This document shows, in pieces, positions 30,637-39,893 of a stretch of DNA of 50,967 nt; the first letter of the stretch is position 1; each line of letters starts with the position of its first letter. The notes beneath the pieces are model-generated. The model made no database searches and was not told the origin of the DNA. It saw nothing but the letters and a program-made list of their open reading frames with translations. Origin of the DNA: a virus; the IMG/VR virus record IMGVR_UViG_3300029787_000070, positions 2,179-53,145 of that record. One strand, given 5' to 3'. Position numbers and translations under genes: made by a program.

Positions 30637-33053
30637 GCTGGTAATACCTTATTTGGATTTAGTGGTGGAGCCTGTGTTTTGCCACCAGTCTTAGCCATTC
30701 TAACTCTATCTAACATACCATCTAGTTGTTTAGAACCTGCATCAGAACTACCATCGCCTAACATAGATACAACATCTGCTGGAATAATATATTCATCTTG
30801 TGATACAGCAGCTATAGGTTTACTGCCTATATTCATAGGTAAATCATCTGCCATGCCACTATTACCAACACCTTCTATTAATCCTTCTGTTTGCACATCT
30901 GGATTACCTGCAGCTTGTTTTAATATCATATCTCTTAACATCATAAGTTGTTCTTGACCATACTTAATAATAAACTCATTTATAATTTCATTATTATCTG
31001 TTTCACCAAGAATAAACTGTATAACTTCTTGTGTTATTGGGTCTTGCATCATATCTGTTGGTCCACCTTCTTGATAACCCATTGCTTCTACAACTTTTTT
31101 ACCTTTTTCTGTTTTAGCTAAAGCTTTTAATCCTTCATTAGGTAATTCTTTATCAGTATCTTTACCTTCTGCAAACATAGCTGTTGGTTTAACAAATCTA
31201 AACATATCATTTTTAGAACCACCTGGTCCACCAATAGACATAGGTTTTTGCATAGGTGTATTAGCTGGTGCTGCTGGAGTTGGAAGAGTTGGAGGAGGTG
31301 TTGTAATTGGTGCTGGGTTTGCTTGTAATGGTAGTCCAGGTAATCTAACCATATCATCTGTAGGTGCTACTCTATCTATAGACATTTCATCACTACCTTT
31401 AGGAATTTCTATTGGTCTCAACAGACGCTTATTTCTTTCCTCTATTGGTGTGCCTGTTAATCCTACACCTATCTGAGTAAACAGAGGATTTTCAAAACTT
31501 CCTAATGGTCGTTCTTGACGCATAGCATCTCTATCTTCTAAACCTTTAATCATTGGAGAAGTTATTGGAGTATTTATTTTACTAAAATCAGGTATTTTTA
31601 CATCTGCTCCACCTTCAATAGGTATTGTTATTGTAGGAGGTGGTGTAGTTATAGGTACTGGATTTTCACGATTCATACCTCCTCTTACAGGTCCTTTAGT
31701 AACAAATTCATCTTGTGAACTTGTAGGTATTATATTTCTAGTTGTACCTTTACGACCTATATTATCATCAGGTGGTGGAATATCTGGTGGTGGTAAATCA
31801 TCTTTAGGTGGTGGTGGAGGTGGTGGTGGTGTATAAATTGGAGGTGGTGCAAAGTATGGTTGTATAGGTTGTTGTGTAAATCTTGCATAAGGATTAATCA
31901 TGCCACCCATTTGTGGATTACCATAAAAACTTCTATAACTTGGTGCTTGCATAAAAGGATTGCCATATCCACCAAATCTTGGAGGAGGCATATATCTACC
32001 TTCGTTAATAAATTGACGAGGAGATAATGGTTGTACTGGTGGTTGAAATCCATAAGTTTGTGGATTACTACTATCTTTTATATTTCCAGCATATCTTGTT
32101 AAATATCTTTTTGGGTCATCACCTCGAAAGTATCTGTATTCAGGAGAAAAACCTGCCATAAATCCAGGATTAATTTGTCTAGTTTGTCTAGTAGTAGTTG
32201 GATTTATATTTTGTACTGGATTAAAATTCATGTTCATCATTGGGTCAAAGGTTGGATAAAAAGACATACCACCTCTTTGATAACCTGTTTTACCACCACT
32301 AGCTACTGGTATTTGTTCAGGGTACATTTCATACATTCTTTTTTTACGCTCTTCTTCTTCTAATGCAAGTTCAGCCATTTGTCTTTCAAACTCTTCTTGT
32401 GATTGTATTACAGCTCCAGTACCTGCTGCAGTTCCTGCTAACATACCAGTAGGAGTCATTGCTGCACTTCCTAATGCTTTTACACCTTCATCTAATCCAG
32501 GACTAAATATTTTTTGTAAAGATGCTCCTGGTCCACCTACACTTTGTCTTACTGCTTGTTCTGCAGCTTGTTGACCAGCTAAAGTTGTAGGTGGTGTTTG
32601 TGCAAAACTTGTAGGTGGTATTACAGGTCCAACAAGACTTGGGTCAACAGGTGTACCTATACCTGCTGTAACTTGTGCATCAGCTATAGCTGTATCTAAA
32701 CCTGGATTTGCTACACCCTCTAAAGCTTTTGTACCCATACCTGCTGTAAGACCTGATATTAATGCTTTACTGCCAGAACCACCTGTTTGTACATATGTAG
32801 CTAAACCTGCTCCTATACCTGCCATAGCTGCTGCTGATAATCCTGTTCCAGCTAAAATTGTTGGTGCTATTAAACTACCTAACATAGGTGCTAAGAAAGG
32901 TAGAAAAGCTTCTGGTTGTCCTGTATCTGGATTTATTGTTATAGGCATAGCAGATGCTAATCCTTTAACTTCTGCAGGATTTACATGAAGTAACATAGAA
33001 TCGCCAAAACGACCTTGTGCTGCTACATTTTTGGTTTGTTGTTTTATATCCAT
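30633..33053 (-). CDS. Large proline-rich virion protein, 806 residues
   Basis: The N-terminal part has hydrophobic Gly/Ala-rich stretches (LAPMLGSLIAPTILAGTG; residues 50-105) that may be membrane-active. The middle (250-420) is rich in Pro, Tyr, Asn and Phe with a pure proline run. The C-terminal part is helical and contains GYQEGG and ASGGKTGYQRGG motifs also found in the 527-residue neighbour. It has no enzyme motif. Location suggests a tail-internal or ejected protein. Overlaps the GNAT-like gene by four bases. Confidence 0.62.
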   Translation of the reverse strand: MDIKQQTKNVAAQGRFGDSMLLHVNPAEVKGLASAMPITINPDTGQPEAFLPFLAPMLGSLIAPTILAGTGLSAAAMAGIGAGLATYVQTGGSGSKALISGLTAGMGTKALEGVANPGLDTAIADAQVTAGIGTPVDPSLVGPVIPPTSFAQTPPTTLAGQQAAEQAVRQSVGGPGASLQKIFSPGLDEGVKALGSAAMTPTGMLAGTAAGTGAVIQSQEEFERQMAELALEEEERKKRMYEMYPEQIPVASGGKTGYQRGGMSFYPTFDPMMNMNFNPVQNINPTTTRQTRQINPGFMAGFSPEYRYFRGDDPKRYLTRYAGNIKDSSNPQTYGFQPPVQPLSPRQFINEGRYMPPPRFGGYGNPFMQAPSYRSFYGNPQMGGMINPYARFTQQPIQPYFAPPPIYTPPPPPPPPKDDLPPPDIPPPDDNIGRKGTTRNIIPTSSQDEFVTKGPVRGGMNRENPVPITTPPPTITIPIEGGADVKIPDFSKINTPITSPMIKGLEDRDAMRQERPLGSFENPLFTQIGVGLTGTPIEERNKRLLRPIEIPKGSDEMSIDRVAPTDDMVRLPGLPLQANPAPITTPPPTLPTPAAPANTPMQKPMSIGGPGGSKNDMFRFVKPTAMFAEGKDTDKELPNEGLKALAKTEKGKKVVEAMGYQEGGPTDMMQDPITQEVIQFILGETDNNEIINEFIIKYGQEQLMMLRDMILKQAAGNPDVQTEGLIEGVGNSGMADDLPMNIGSKPIAAVSQDEYIIPADVVSMLGDGSSDAGSKQLDGMLDRVRMAKTGGKTQAPPLNPNKVLPA

Positions 33054-33055
33054 AT

Positions 33056-33397
33056 TTATCTATCTTCCTCTTTGGTTTCGCAACCAAACATATTGAAACT
33101 CATATCTACTGCACTTGTATAAACTTTTACGACATCTGTCTGATTTAATGTTATACCTAAAACTATTGATAATGAATCATTTGCTGCTACTGATTTATCA
33201 TAATAAAGATATTGTTTATCATCTGCACCTGCACCAGCTACATGAACACTTAATCTAAATGTTATTGCAGACCCTGTTCTGTTTGCTGCAACTATAGAAC
33301 TAACTGTTGTTTGTGTCATATTAGGCACAGTATAAAGTGTAGTTGTTGTTGTTGCTGCAGGGTCAACTTGACCTAATACTTTTAAATTATCAGCCAT
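33056..33397 (-). CDS. Small virion protein candidate
   Basis: 113 residues, strand-rich, Thr/Val-rich and without charged clusters, as is usual for phage decoration or tail-knob proteins. It contains TTTTTLYTVPNMTQTTVSSI and SAITFRLSVHVAG. Two bases separate it from the 806-residue gene. Assignment is by composition and context only. Confidence 0.55.
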   Translation of the reverse strand: MADNLKVLGQVDPAATTTTTLYTVPNMTQTTVSSIVAANRTGSAITFRLSVHVAGAGADDKQYLYYDKSVAANDSLSIVLGITLNQTDVVKVYTSAVDMSFNMFGCETKEEDR

Positions 33398-33593
33398 GCT
33401 TCATTCCCATTAATAAAAATTGATGTCTTTTTAAACCTTTACTAACTACAACACTTTGTAATCTTTGTAATTTATCTACTTCTATAGCTAAATCTTGTAT
33501 TGCTTGTTCTAGTATTCTTCTTGTAACTGCCTCATCTGCGGAACTATATTCTTGTTGTGCTAAAGGTAATGCTATTGATTTAGGATTTGCCAT
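33390..33593 (-). CDS. Hypothetical small helical protein of the virion block
   Basis: 67 residues. A helix with regular Leu/Ile spacing (RRILEQAIQDLAIEVDKLQRL) suggests a coiled coil. It overlaps its neighbours by eight and one bases on the minus strand. Possibly a minor tail or assembly protein. Confidence 0.55.
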   Translation of the reverse strand: MANPKSIALPLAQQEYSSADEAVTRRILEQAIQDLAIEVDKLQRLQSVVVSKGLKRHQFLLMGMKHG

Positions 33594-35449
33594 TATCTTT
33601 TACCATCTGGTCTTATATCTAATCTTAAATCACCAAGTCTCCAACCATAATCATTTGATGAATTAGATACTCTAATAGCACATTGTCTGCTTCTAGCTCT
33701 TGTATTAGTAAATGTAGAAGCTGGTGTAACTGATACAGTAGATAAAGTAGATAAATCTTCTAATGGATAATTTCTACCTTTTATTGTTATAGTTACATCA
33801 TCAGATGTAGATTGTTGGTCTCTAAATTGTATATCAGGTATTATTTTATTTACTGCTATAAACTTTTCGCCATCAGGGTCTAAGTCAAAATCACTTGATT
33901 CTATATATGCTGTAAAGTTACTACCATCATCTCCATGTCCTATTTCATGTGCATAAAGATAATTAGTATTTACTGTACTGCTATTTTTACTAGCAGCTAT
34001 AGGATTATTTAGTATTAATGCTTCATCCCAAGCAGTTCTTACAAAATTATCTGATGTTGTACCAATAGACCATACTTGTTCTAAATAGTTATACATAACA
34101 TATTTATCTATTTCTGTATTTGTACCTGAAGGATAAAACCACATAATTTCATTAGCACTATCATTGACTGCACCAAATACTTTATGTGCCTGTCCTTGAT
34201 TTAAATCACTTAAAACATAATCTAATACAGTACAAGGTAGTCTTTGTGCAGAACCTGAATAAATATAAAATCCACCATTATCCATAAAATAAACACTATT
34301 ATTAGCATTTACTGCTGCATTAGGTCCAATTAAAGATGGTCCATGAGCTACTTCATTAAATGAAAATACAAATGGTGCACCTACAAATCTCATAGAAATT
34401 ATACCTGCGTCTGTCCAAATAAGTATTTCTTGTCTTGTTCTTAATGCACCTATAATGGTTGAACCCATAGATAGTTGAACTCCACCTGCTTGATTTATTG
34501 CAGTTGGTGTCCAATCTGTAATACTTTCTGTATCTGAAAATCTTACTAATAAAGGGTCAATAGCAGAAGAACCTATTGGATTACAACCAAAAGCTATTGC
34601 GTGTTTATCAACATCAGAAATCATTGTTTGTAATACTGCTGTTGGTACATCACTAGCACCAGCTAAAGTAGAAATATTAACTGCTCTTGTTGTTAAACCA
34701 GAAGATTCATCCCAATAAAAAATACTACCAGCTCTTGGATTTAATACTGTATCATCACCAAAATTATCTATTGACCATAATCTTAATTGATTAGTAAAAG
34801 ATAAATCAGTAGCAGCACCCCAACTTCCAGCACCCCATGTACCTGAACCCCAGCCAGTAGATTTAACATAAACATCTAATCCAGAATTTAATTGATATGT
34901 ACCAACTGTAGAACTACCACCATTACCACTTTCATCACTTGAATTAGCAGTTGCAGTAGCTGTAAAAGTAAATGTGTTAGCAGTTGGAACACTATCTATT
35001 TGATACTCTTGATTTAAAACTGCAGCAGTAATATTACCACCTAAACTAGCAGCATTACTAAATGTAACAAAATCTCCTTCTACTGCACCATGAGAAGTAT
35101 CTGTAGCTGTAATAGTTGTACTTCCATCTGTTGCTGCAAATGTTACATCTCCTGCAGATGTTGTACTTCTAATAGGTGTTACATCGTAATAAACATTGCC
35201 TTGTAATACATAAAATTTTTGATGAGTGCCTAAAGTTATATAATCAGTACCATCAGATACTTTATATGGATAAATTTTTCTACAAGTACCTATAAAACTA
35301 TCTGTGCTTTGTTTTTGCCAACCACCTATTCTTTCAGGTCTACCTTTACGAAATCTAACTTTATCTGCATCAAACCAGCCACCTTCATTACTATAATTAG
35401 TACCTTCTTTATTTATACCTGGTTTAAATACATACTTTGCTAATGGCAT
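33593..35449 (-). CDS. Candidate tail nozzle/tubular protein
   Basis: 618 residues, strand-rich throughout, as in propeller-shaped podovirus tail nozzles. The N-terminus reads FKPGINKEGTNYSNEGGW, then DKVRFRKGRPERIGGWQK, which is typical of marine phage tail-nozzle-like proteins. An inserted Thr/Ser-rich domain (about 95-185) resembles an Ig-like module. The position, downstream of the connectors and fibre and next to the lysis genes, fits. P22 gp10-like is the closest model by layout; not proven. Confidence 0.62.
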   Translation of the reverse strand: MPLAKYVFKPGINKEGTNYSNEGGWFDADKVRFRKGRPERIGGWQKQSTDSFIGTCRKIYPYKVSDGTDYITLGTHQKFYVLQGNVYYDVTPIRSTTSAGDVTFAATDGSTTITATDTSHGAVEGDFVTFSNAASLGGNITAAVLNQEYQIDSVPTANTFTFTATATANSSDESGNGGSSTVGTYQLNSGLDVYVKSTGWGSGTWGAGSWGAATDLSFTNQLRLWSIDNFGDDTVLNPRAGSIFYWDESSGLTTRAVNISTLAGASDVPTAVLQTMISDVDKHAIAFGCNPIGSSAIDPLLVRFSDTESITDWTPTAINQAGGVQLSMGSTIIGALRTRQEILIWTDAGIISMRFVGAPFVFSFNEVAHGPSLIGPNAAVNANNSVYFMDNGGFYIYSGSAQRLPCTVLDYVLSDLNQGQAHKVFGAVNDSANEIMWFYPSGTNTEIDKYVMYNYLEQVWSIGTTSDNFVRTAWDEALILNNPIAASKNSSTVNTNYLYAHEIGHGDDGSNFTAYIESSDFDLDPDGEKFIAVNKIIPDIQFRDQQSTSDDVTITIKGRNYPLEDLSTLSTVSVTPASTFTNTRARSRQCAIRVSNSSNDYGWRLGDLRLDIRPDGKR

Positions 35450-35451
35450 AG

Positions 35452-35901
35452 TTAAACCTCATGCCATTCTTTGCCTTCAAATAGTAAGGCTTCTGCTTCT
35501 CTTCTTCTTATTAGACCTTGTAAAACCTTTCCACCAGCTTTATTCCATCTTTTTATTTGTGCTGGTACATCATTCCAATCTGGATGTGAACTATTTAACA
35601 CTTTTAACAAAGTTGAACTTTTTAAATTAGCTGGTCCAAGATTAAATACCCATGAAACCATAGCATCAAATTCGTTTTGTTTTAAATTAGTTTCAACCAA
35701 GTCATTTATATAACCTTCGTATTCTTCCATTTCGTGTAATAACAATTCATCAGCTTCTTCTTGGGTAATAGTATCACCCTCTTTAACACTTTTAGTTGAA
35801 CCATAACCTATTGTCCAAACTTCTGCTGCACATTTGTAAGCTTCAAGTTCACAACCTTCAAATTTTTTAATTAATGATAAACCCTCTTGTGATATATTCA
35901 T
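35452..35901 (-). CDS. Lysozyme (GH24 endolysin)
   Basis: 149-residue muramidase that cleaves peptidoglycan at the end of infection. KKFEGCELEAYKCAAEVWT contains the GH24 triad in the form E15-x8-C24-x5-T30, a known variant of E-x8-D-x5-T. Later come FDAMVSWVFNLG and GLIRRREAEALLF, the usual C-terminal motifs. The ATG at 35901 has AAGGAGAATA just upstream; a longer reading from 35958 would only add out-of-family residues that overlap the holin gene. No signal peptide, so it needs the adjacent holin. Confidence 0.93.
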   Translation of the reverse strand: MNISQEGLSLIKKFEGCELEAYKCAAEVWTIGYGSTKSVKEGDTITQEEADELLLHEMEEYEGYINDLVETNLKQNEFDAMVSWVFNLGPANLKSSTLLKVLNSSHPDWNDVPAQIKRWNKAGGKVLQGLIRRREAEALLFEGKEWHEV

Positions 35902-35902
35902 A

Positions 35903-36382
35903 TTATTCTCCTTTGTCGCTGGTATGAGATGCTCCGAAATAAAACGAAATAATTGCACTTGCTAACCCTCCTAAATAACCTAACACTAAATTTATAAGTG
36001 CTTCAGAATTTTGTTCTGGTGGTTGTAAAGTAACTAAAAATATATAACCTAAAAAACCACCTATGGTAAATAAACCTATAATACGGGCAGTCCAGTCTTT
36101 GCTAAACATACCTCTAGCATTTTGTTTATCTGCTACTTCTAACTTAAATACATCTACATCAAGTTCTTTCATTTGTACTTCAAACTCTTGTTCAGCTTTT
36201 TTAAGTTCTAGCATTTGCTCTGGTGTAGCATTTTGTATAGCTTGTTGTATAGATTTTTGGTCATTAGATACGCCTAACACTTCAGCTATTTTACCCATAG
36301 CCATTCCACCTAAAGGTCCACTAATTGCTGTGCCTAATGTTGGTGCAACAGCACCTACTATATTTTTTAATATTGCTTTCAT
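35903..36382 (-). CDS. Three-helix holin-like protein
   Basis: 159 residues: a Gly/Ala-rich hydrophobic start (AVAPTLGTAISGPLGGMAMG), a charged middle with coiled coil (LELKKAEQEFEVQMKELDVD), then two membrane segments (IIGLFTIGGFLGYIFLVTL and LINLVLGYLGGLASAIISFY). This layout matches the 3TM holin family seen next to phage lysozymes and in gene transfer agents. The stop is one base before the lysozyme start. Confidence 0.8.
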   Translation of the reverse strand: MKAILKNIVGAVAPTLGTAISGPLGGMAMGKIAEVLGVSNDQKSIQQAIQNATPEQMLELKKAEQEFEVQMKELDVDVFKLEVADKQNARGMFSKDWTARIIGLFTIGGFLGYIFLVTLQPPEQNSEALINLVLGYLGGLASAIISFYFGASHTSDKGE

Positions 36383-36395
36383 AAAATTCCTTTAA

Positions 36396-38150
36396 TTAAT
36401 CTATTGTATATATTTGTATTGGTTTTTCTTTACCTTTTACATATATACTTTTTAATTCTTTTAATATTATTTCAGAACTAAAATTTTCTACATGAATTGT
36501 ATTATATCCAATAACAATATCTTCTCCAACTTCCTTTGTAGAGCTTTCAAGCCTAGCAGCAAGGTTTACTGCATCACCTATAGCGGTATAATCAAACCTA
36601 GTTTCGCTTCCCATATTGCCTATAACAGCATATCCAGTATTAACACCTATTCCTATTTCAACACCTAAATTAGCTTTTTTAATATTTTCTTGTATTTCTT
36701 TAGCACATAACACAGATAAAGTTTCATGGTCTGGAAGGTCAATCGGTGCGTTAAAAATAGCCATCATGGCATCACCAATATATTTATCTACCATACCGCC
36801 ATACTTTTTAACTGCATCTGCTTGTATAGTAAGTGCTTTATTCATTATTTCTGTTACTTGTTCTGGTTCTAACTTTTCAGACATTGCAGTAAAACCTCTT
36901 ACATCTGTAAATAAAAATGTACAGTATCTTCTTTCACCACCTAATACTAAAGAATCTGGGTTATCTTGTAATTTTTTAACTTGTCTTGGGTCAAGATAAT
37001 GTTCAAATTGTTTTTTAATTTGTTGTCTTAATTTGTATTGTTCTCTAAATCTTAAATAAAAACCTATTGATGCTGTTATAAACTGTGAAATTAATGTCCA
37101 ACTTACATCTATTAGTATTCCACGCTGGATTAGATAATGTCCAAAAAATATTGTTAAAAAGAATAATATACTGGTAAATGTTATTCCTAGCGTCATTCCA
37201 AAAATATTTACACATAACCAGACAAAAGTTACTGTTATCACTAGAATTAATAATTCAACTGCTAAATGCCAATCAGGAATATAAGGACTGTCTTGTATTA
37301 AAATTGATTCTGCTAATGCTGCTTGTATTTTATGTGGTTCTAATAATCCAACTGGTGTAGCTATTTGAGGAAATACGCCATTTGCAGTAACACCTACAAA
37401 AACAAACTTTCCATTTACATTCATCTCTTGTAAATTAGTTTGTTCTGTATCTATCCAACTAATCCATTTACGACCAAGACTATCTGTTTTAACAGGTGGT
37501 ATTCCTCGTATTGATATTTCTTCTATACCATTATCATTAGTTTTTATAATATATGTTTTTACACCAAACAAAGCTTTGTATATTTGTGTACCAAAACTAG
37601 GAATCCAATTATTATCAGGTGTTTTTACTAAAAGAGGTATTTTTCTTACAAGTTGGTCAACTTCGGTGGGAGCAATAGCTAAACCAGATAGCGTATTATT
37701 TGCTAGTAGAGGATGGTTTTGTTTCACTCCCAAAGATACTATACCACCATTATCCTCACCTTTCACTACAGTTCCTGTTGGTTTAGGATAATTACCTTTA
37801 CCATCTTCAAACATAGCTATTACACTTGGTGCATATCCTAAAGACCTTCCAAAATCTTCATCACCACCCATTCTATCTGCTTGTGGAAAAGATATAACCC
37901 AACCAACTCCTAAAGCACCTTTACCAATAATTTCCATTTGTATATCAGCTAATCTTTTTCTAGGTAATGGATAACCACCTTCTCGTTCTACATCTTCTTC
38001 TGTTATGTTAAGTATTACAAAATTACCTGATGGTTCTGGTGTTTGTATAAATGAGTCAAATACTTTTAGTTTTAATATTTCTGTAGGTGTTGACTGATAT
38101 ATTAATGGCAATAAAAGTATTATAAGTATAGGTAATAATAATTTTTTCAT
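36396..38150 (-). CDS. CHASE2-domain class III adenylate cyclase
   Basis: 584 residues. A first membrane segment (about 3-20), an extracytoplasmic CHASE2-like sensor (about 25-290, with ITEEDVEREGGYPLPRKRLA), three membrane segments (about 293-370), then a cytoplasmic cyclase domain. Catalytic features are intact: first metal Asp in LFTDVRGFTAM, Lys and second metal Asp in VDKYIGDAMMAIF, purine-selecting Asp-x-Thr in FDYTAIGDAVNLAARLE, with the N and R of the transition state. It should make cAMP in response to a periplasmic signal. It overlaps the FecR gene by four bases, a pairing also common in bacteria. An adenylate cyclase in a lytic late operon is unusual. Confidence 0.9.
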   Translation of the reverse strand: MKKLLLPILIILLLPLIYQSTPTEILKLKVFDSFIQTPEPSGNFVILNITEEDVEREGGYPLPRKRLADIQMEIIGKGALGVGWVISFPQADRMGGDEDFGRSLGYAPSVIAMFEDGKGNYPKPTGTVVKGEDNGGIVSLGVKQNHPLLANNTLSGLAIAPTEVDQLVRKIPLLVKTPDNNWIPSFGTQIYKALFGVKTYIIKTNDNGIEEISIRGIPPVKTDSLGRKWISWIDTEQTNLQEMNVNGKFVFVGVTANGVFPQIATPVGLLEPHKIQAALAESILIQDSPYIPDWHLAVELLILVITVTFVWLCVNIFGMTLGITFTSILFFLTIFFGHYLIQRGILIDVSWTLISQFITASIGFYLRFREQYKLRQQIKKQFEHYLDPRQVKKLQDNPDSLVLGGERRYCTFLFTDVRGFTAMSEKLEPEQVTEIMNKALTIQADAVKKYGGMVDKYIGDAMMAIFNAPIDLPDHETLSVLCAKEIQENIKKANLGVEIGIGVNTGYAVIGNMGSETRFDYTAIGDAVNLAARLESSTKEVGEDIVIGYNTIHVENFSSEIILKELKSIYVKGKEKPIQIYTID

Positions 38151-39262
38151 CCGCTACTTTGGTTAATTGTTATAACAGAGTCTCCTCCGCCATTTATTTT
38201 TACTATATTAGATACTCCATCTTGTATCAAAATTACTGTATAGCCATTTCCTGAGTTTAAATCTACTTGTACTGATTCGCTTATTTTTCTACGCAAACTT
38301 ATAACTTGTCCTGTTACTATTGTAGTTATCTGTGTGTCTGTATCTTGACCAATTAAAGTACCAGAAATATTTACACCTGTAGCTAAAGCTAATTGGTCCT
38401 CTTCTTTTTCTATTGCTAAAGCATCTAAAACATTTAATAAATCTTCAAGAAAATTAACATCTAAATAGTTAATATCTAATTCTGTAAACTCTAAACTATT
38501 ATCTTCTAAAAAATCTTCTGCTAAATAATCTATATCTAAATCATTAAAATCTAATAAATTAACTGTTTTAGTTGTTGCTGTTTCTTCTTGTGCAATATCT
38601 TCTTCTTTAGGTGGCGTAACAATTAACATATTATCTATAATATCTAATGTTAAATCTAATATTACAGGTTTAGTAGGTGAGCTCTCAAATACATCTACAG
38701 TAGTGGCTTGGTAAGGTTTATTTAATAAAACTGTACCCATAGCTGTAACTACCTCTATTTCGCCACTAGAAAGCCCTAGAGCGTCTGGTAGCAATATTAT
38801 AAGGCTACGCCCTAGTTCATCAACTGTAGCCGTAAAATCAGTCCCTCTAATCGCTATATTTGCAGTAGGTGTTTTTAAAGATATGTTTTGCTTATCTATG
38901 CGGTTTAGATTACCAGTAATAAACCTTGCTGTACCAAGCCCAAAGGTAAGAGCCATCTTTGCTTTGCTTGGGTCAGGGTCATAGATATATTCATCTATTA
39001 AAAGCTGTGAGTGTTCAGTTAGCTTTACAGTTGAATCATCTAAAAAAGTAATAGCCATACGACCATTTTTAGTTATAGCTTCATCATTGCTTTGTATAGC
39101 AAACTTTAAATTAGCCTCGTAAGGTTTATCTCTTACAATTTGTGCTGAACCATTTAGTTCAGATATATCTCCAATATCAGCAGCTTGTGCTTGTACCTTG
39201 GTCGTTTTGAATAACGCACACAGTACCACTATTGCCAATAGATAGAATTTTAAGCCAGTCAT
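38147..39262 (-). CDS. FecR-domain periplasmic protein
   Basis: 371 residues with a signal peptide (1-27, ending VQAQA). The FecR domain (about 35-195) shows GDISELNGSAQIVRD, GRMAITFLDDSTVKLTEHSQ and NISLKTPTANIAIRGTDFTA, the last being the family signature. An acidic middle (DLDIDYLAEDFLEDNSLEFTE) has repeated DxxYL units. The tail has IQDGVSNIVKINGGGDSV, close to a curlin repeat. It probably senses or binds in the periplasm and signals with the CHASE2 cyclase. The gene start lies inside the end of the curlin gene (86-base overlap). Confidence 0.85.
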   Translation of the reverse strand: MTGLKFYLLAIVVLCALFKTTKVQAQAADIGDISELNGSAQIVRDKPYEANLKFAIQSNDEAITKNGRMAITFLDDSTVKLTEHSQLLIDEYIYDPDPSKAKMALTFGLGTARFITGNLNRIDKQNISLKTPTANIAIRGTDFTATVDELGRSLIILLPDALGLSSGEIEVVTAMGTVLLNKPYQATTVDVFESSPTKPVILDLTLDIIDNMLIVTPPKEEDIAQEETATTKTVNLLDFNDLDIDYLAEDFLEDNSLEFTELDINYLDVNFLEDLLNVLDALAIEKEEDQLALATGVNISGTLIGQDTDTQITTIVTGQVISLRRKISESVQVDLNSGNGYTVILIQDGVSNIVKINGGGDSVITINQSSG

Positions 39263-39893
39263 TATCTTGGGTACTTGCTTGTGTAATATTAAATGTTCTA
39301 CTATTACCTGCTTGGTCTAAATAAAAATAACCACCAGCATAACCAGAACCTGTAAAGTTTACTGTGTTACTATCACCATCAACATCAACATAAGAAGTAC
39401 CGCCATCATAATTAATATCAAAGTCAAATGTATTACTATCACCTTGTATAATCCAATCTAAATCAAGAGTTGCTGCTAAAGCACTTGTGCCATGGTCTAA
39501 AGTAAATGTATTGGTACTACCTGTAACAGCAACATTATAATTTGAACTATCAATACCATAAGTATTAGTAGGGTCGCCTTGAATAGTAAAAGTATTGCTA
39601 TCACCATCAAATTCAAAAAAACCTGTTACAGAATCTCCTAATATATCACCAAGAAATTTGTTTGTATCACCTATTTGATTTATATCTAGCGTCATAGTAG
39701 TACCATCTAAATCTAAAGCAGTAAGAGTTCCTGCTACAGAATTTAAACCACCAATAATATTTCCAGAACCAATTTGTTCTAAATCTATATTAGCTGTTGC
39801 ACCTGACTGGTCAACATAAATTTCGTTATCAGCCGCGTATATTGTCAATGCAGTCAGCATCACAATCAGGCTTATTAATTTTAATTGTTTCAT
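39177..39893 (-). CDS. Curlin-like repeat protein (CsgA/CsgB type)
   Basis: 238 residues with a signal peptide (about 1-20). The mature part has curlin-type repeats: DQSGATANIDLEQIGSGN, DINQIGDTNKFLGD, DGDSNTFTIQGD, TGSTNTFTLDHG, QGDSNTFDFDI, DGDSNTVNFTG and DQAGNSRTFNITQ. These are the xQxGxxNxxxxxQ and related units that stack as amyloid strands. The end holds two cysteines, one as the last residue. Gene order (CsgF, CsgG, then this) makes it the likely substrate of the encoded pore. Gln is replaced by Asp in several repeats, so fibre formation is not certain. Confidence 0.8.
   Translation of the reverse strand: MKQLKLISLIVMLTALTIYAADNEIYVDQSGATANIDLEQIGSGNIIGGLNSVAGTLTALDLDGTTMTLDINQIGDTNKFLGDILGDSVTGFFEFDGDSNTFTIQGDPTNTYGIDSSNYNVAVTGSTNTFTLDHGTSALAATLDLDWIIQGDSNTFDFDINYDGGTSYVDVDGDSNTVNFTGSGYAGGYFYLDQAGNSRTFNITQASTQDNDWLKILSIGNSGTVCVIQNDQGTSTSC

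Noticed and set aside
35902-35958. Longer N-terminus for the lysozyme
   Set aside because: The added residues lie within the holin gene's end and are out of family; ATG 35901 has the AAGGAG site.
37170-37180. ACTGGTAAATG in the cyclase gene
   Set aside because: Inside a conserved membrane-segment coding region, alone and imperfect; probably chance.
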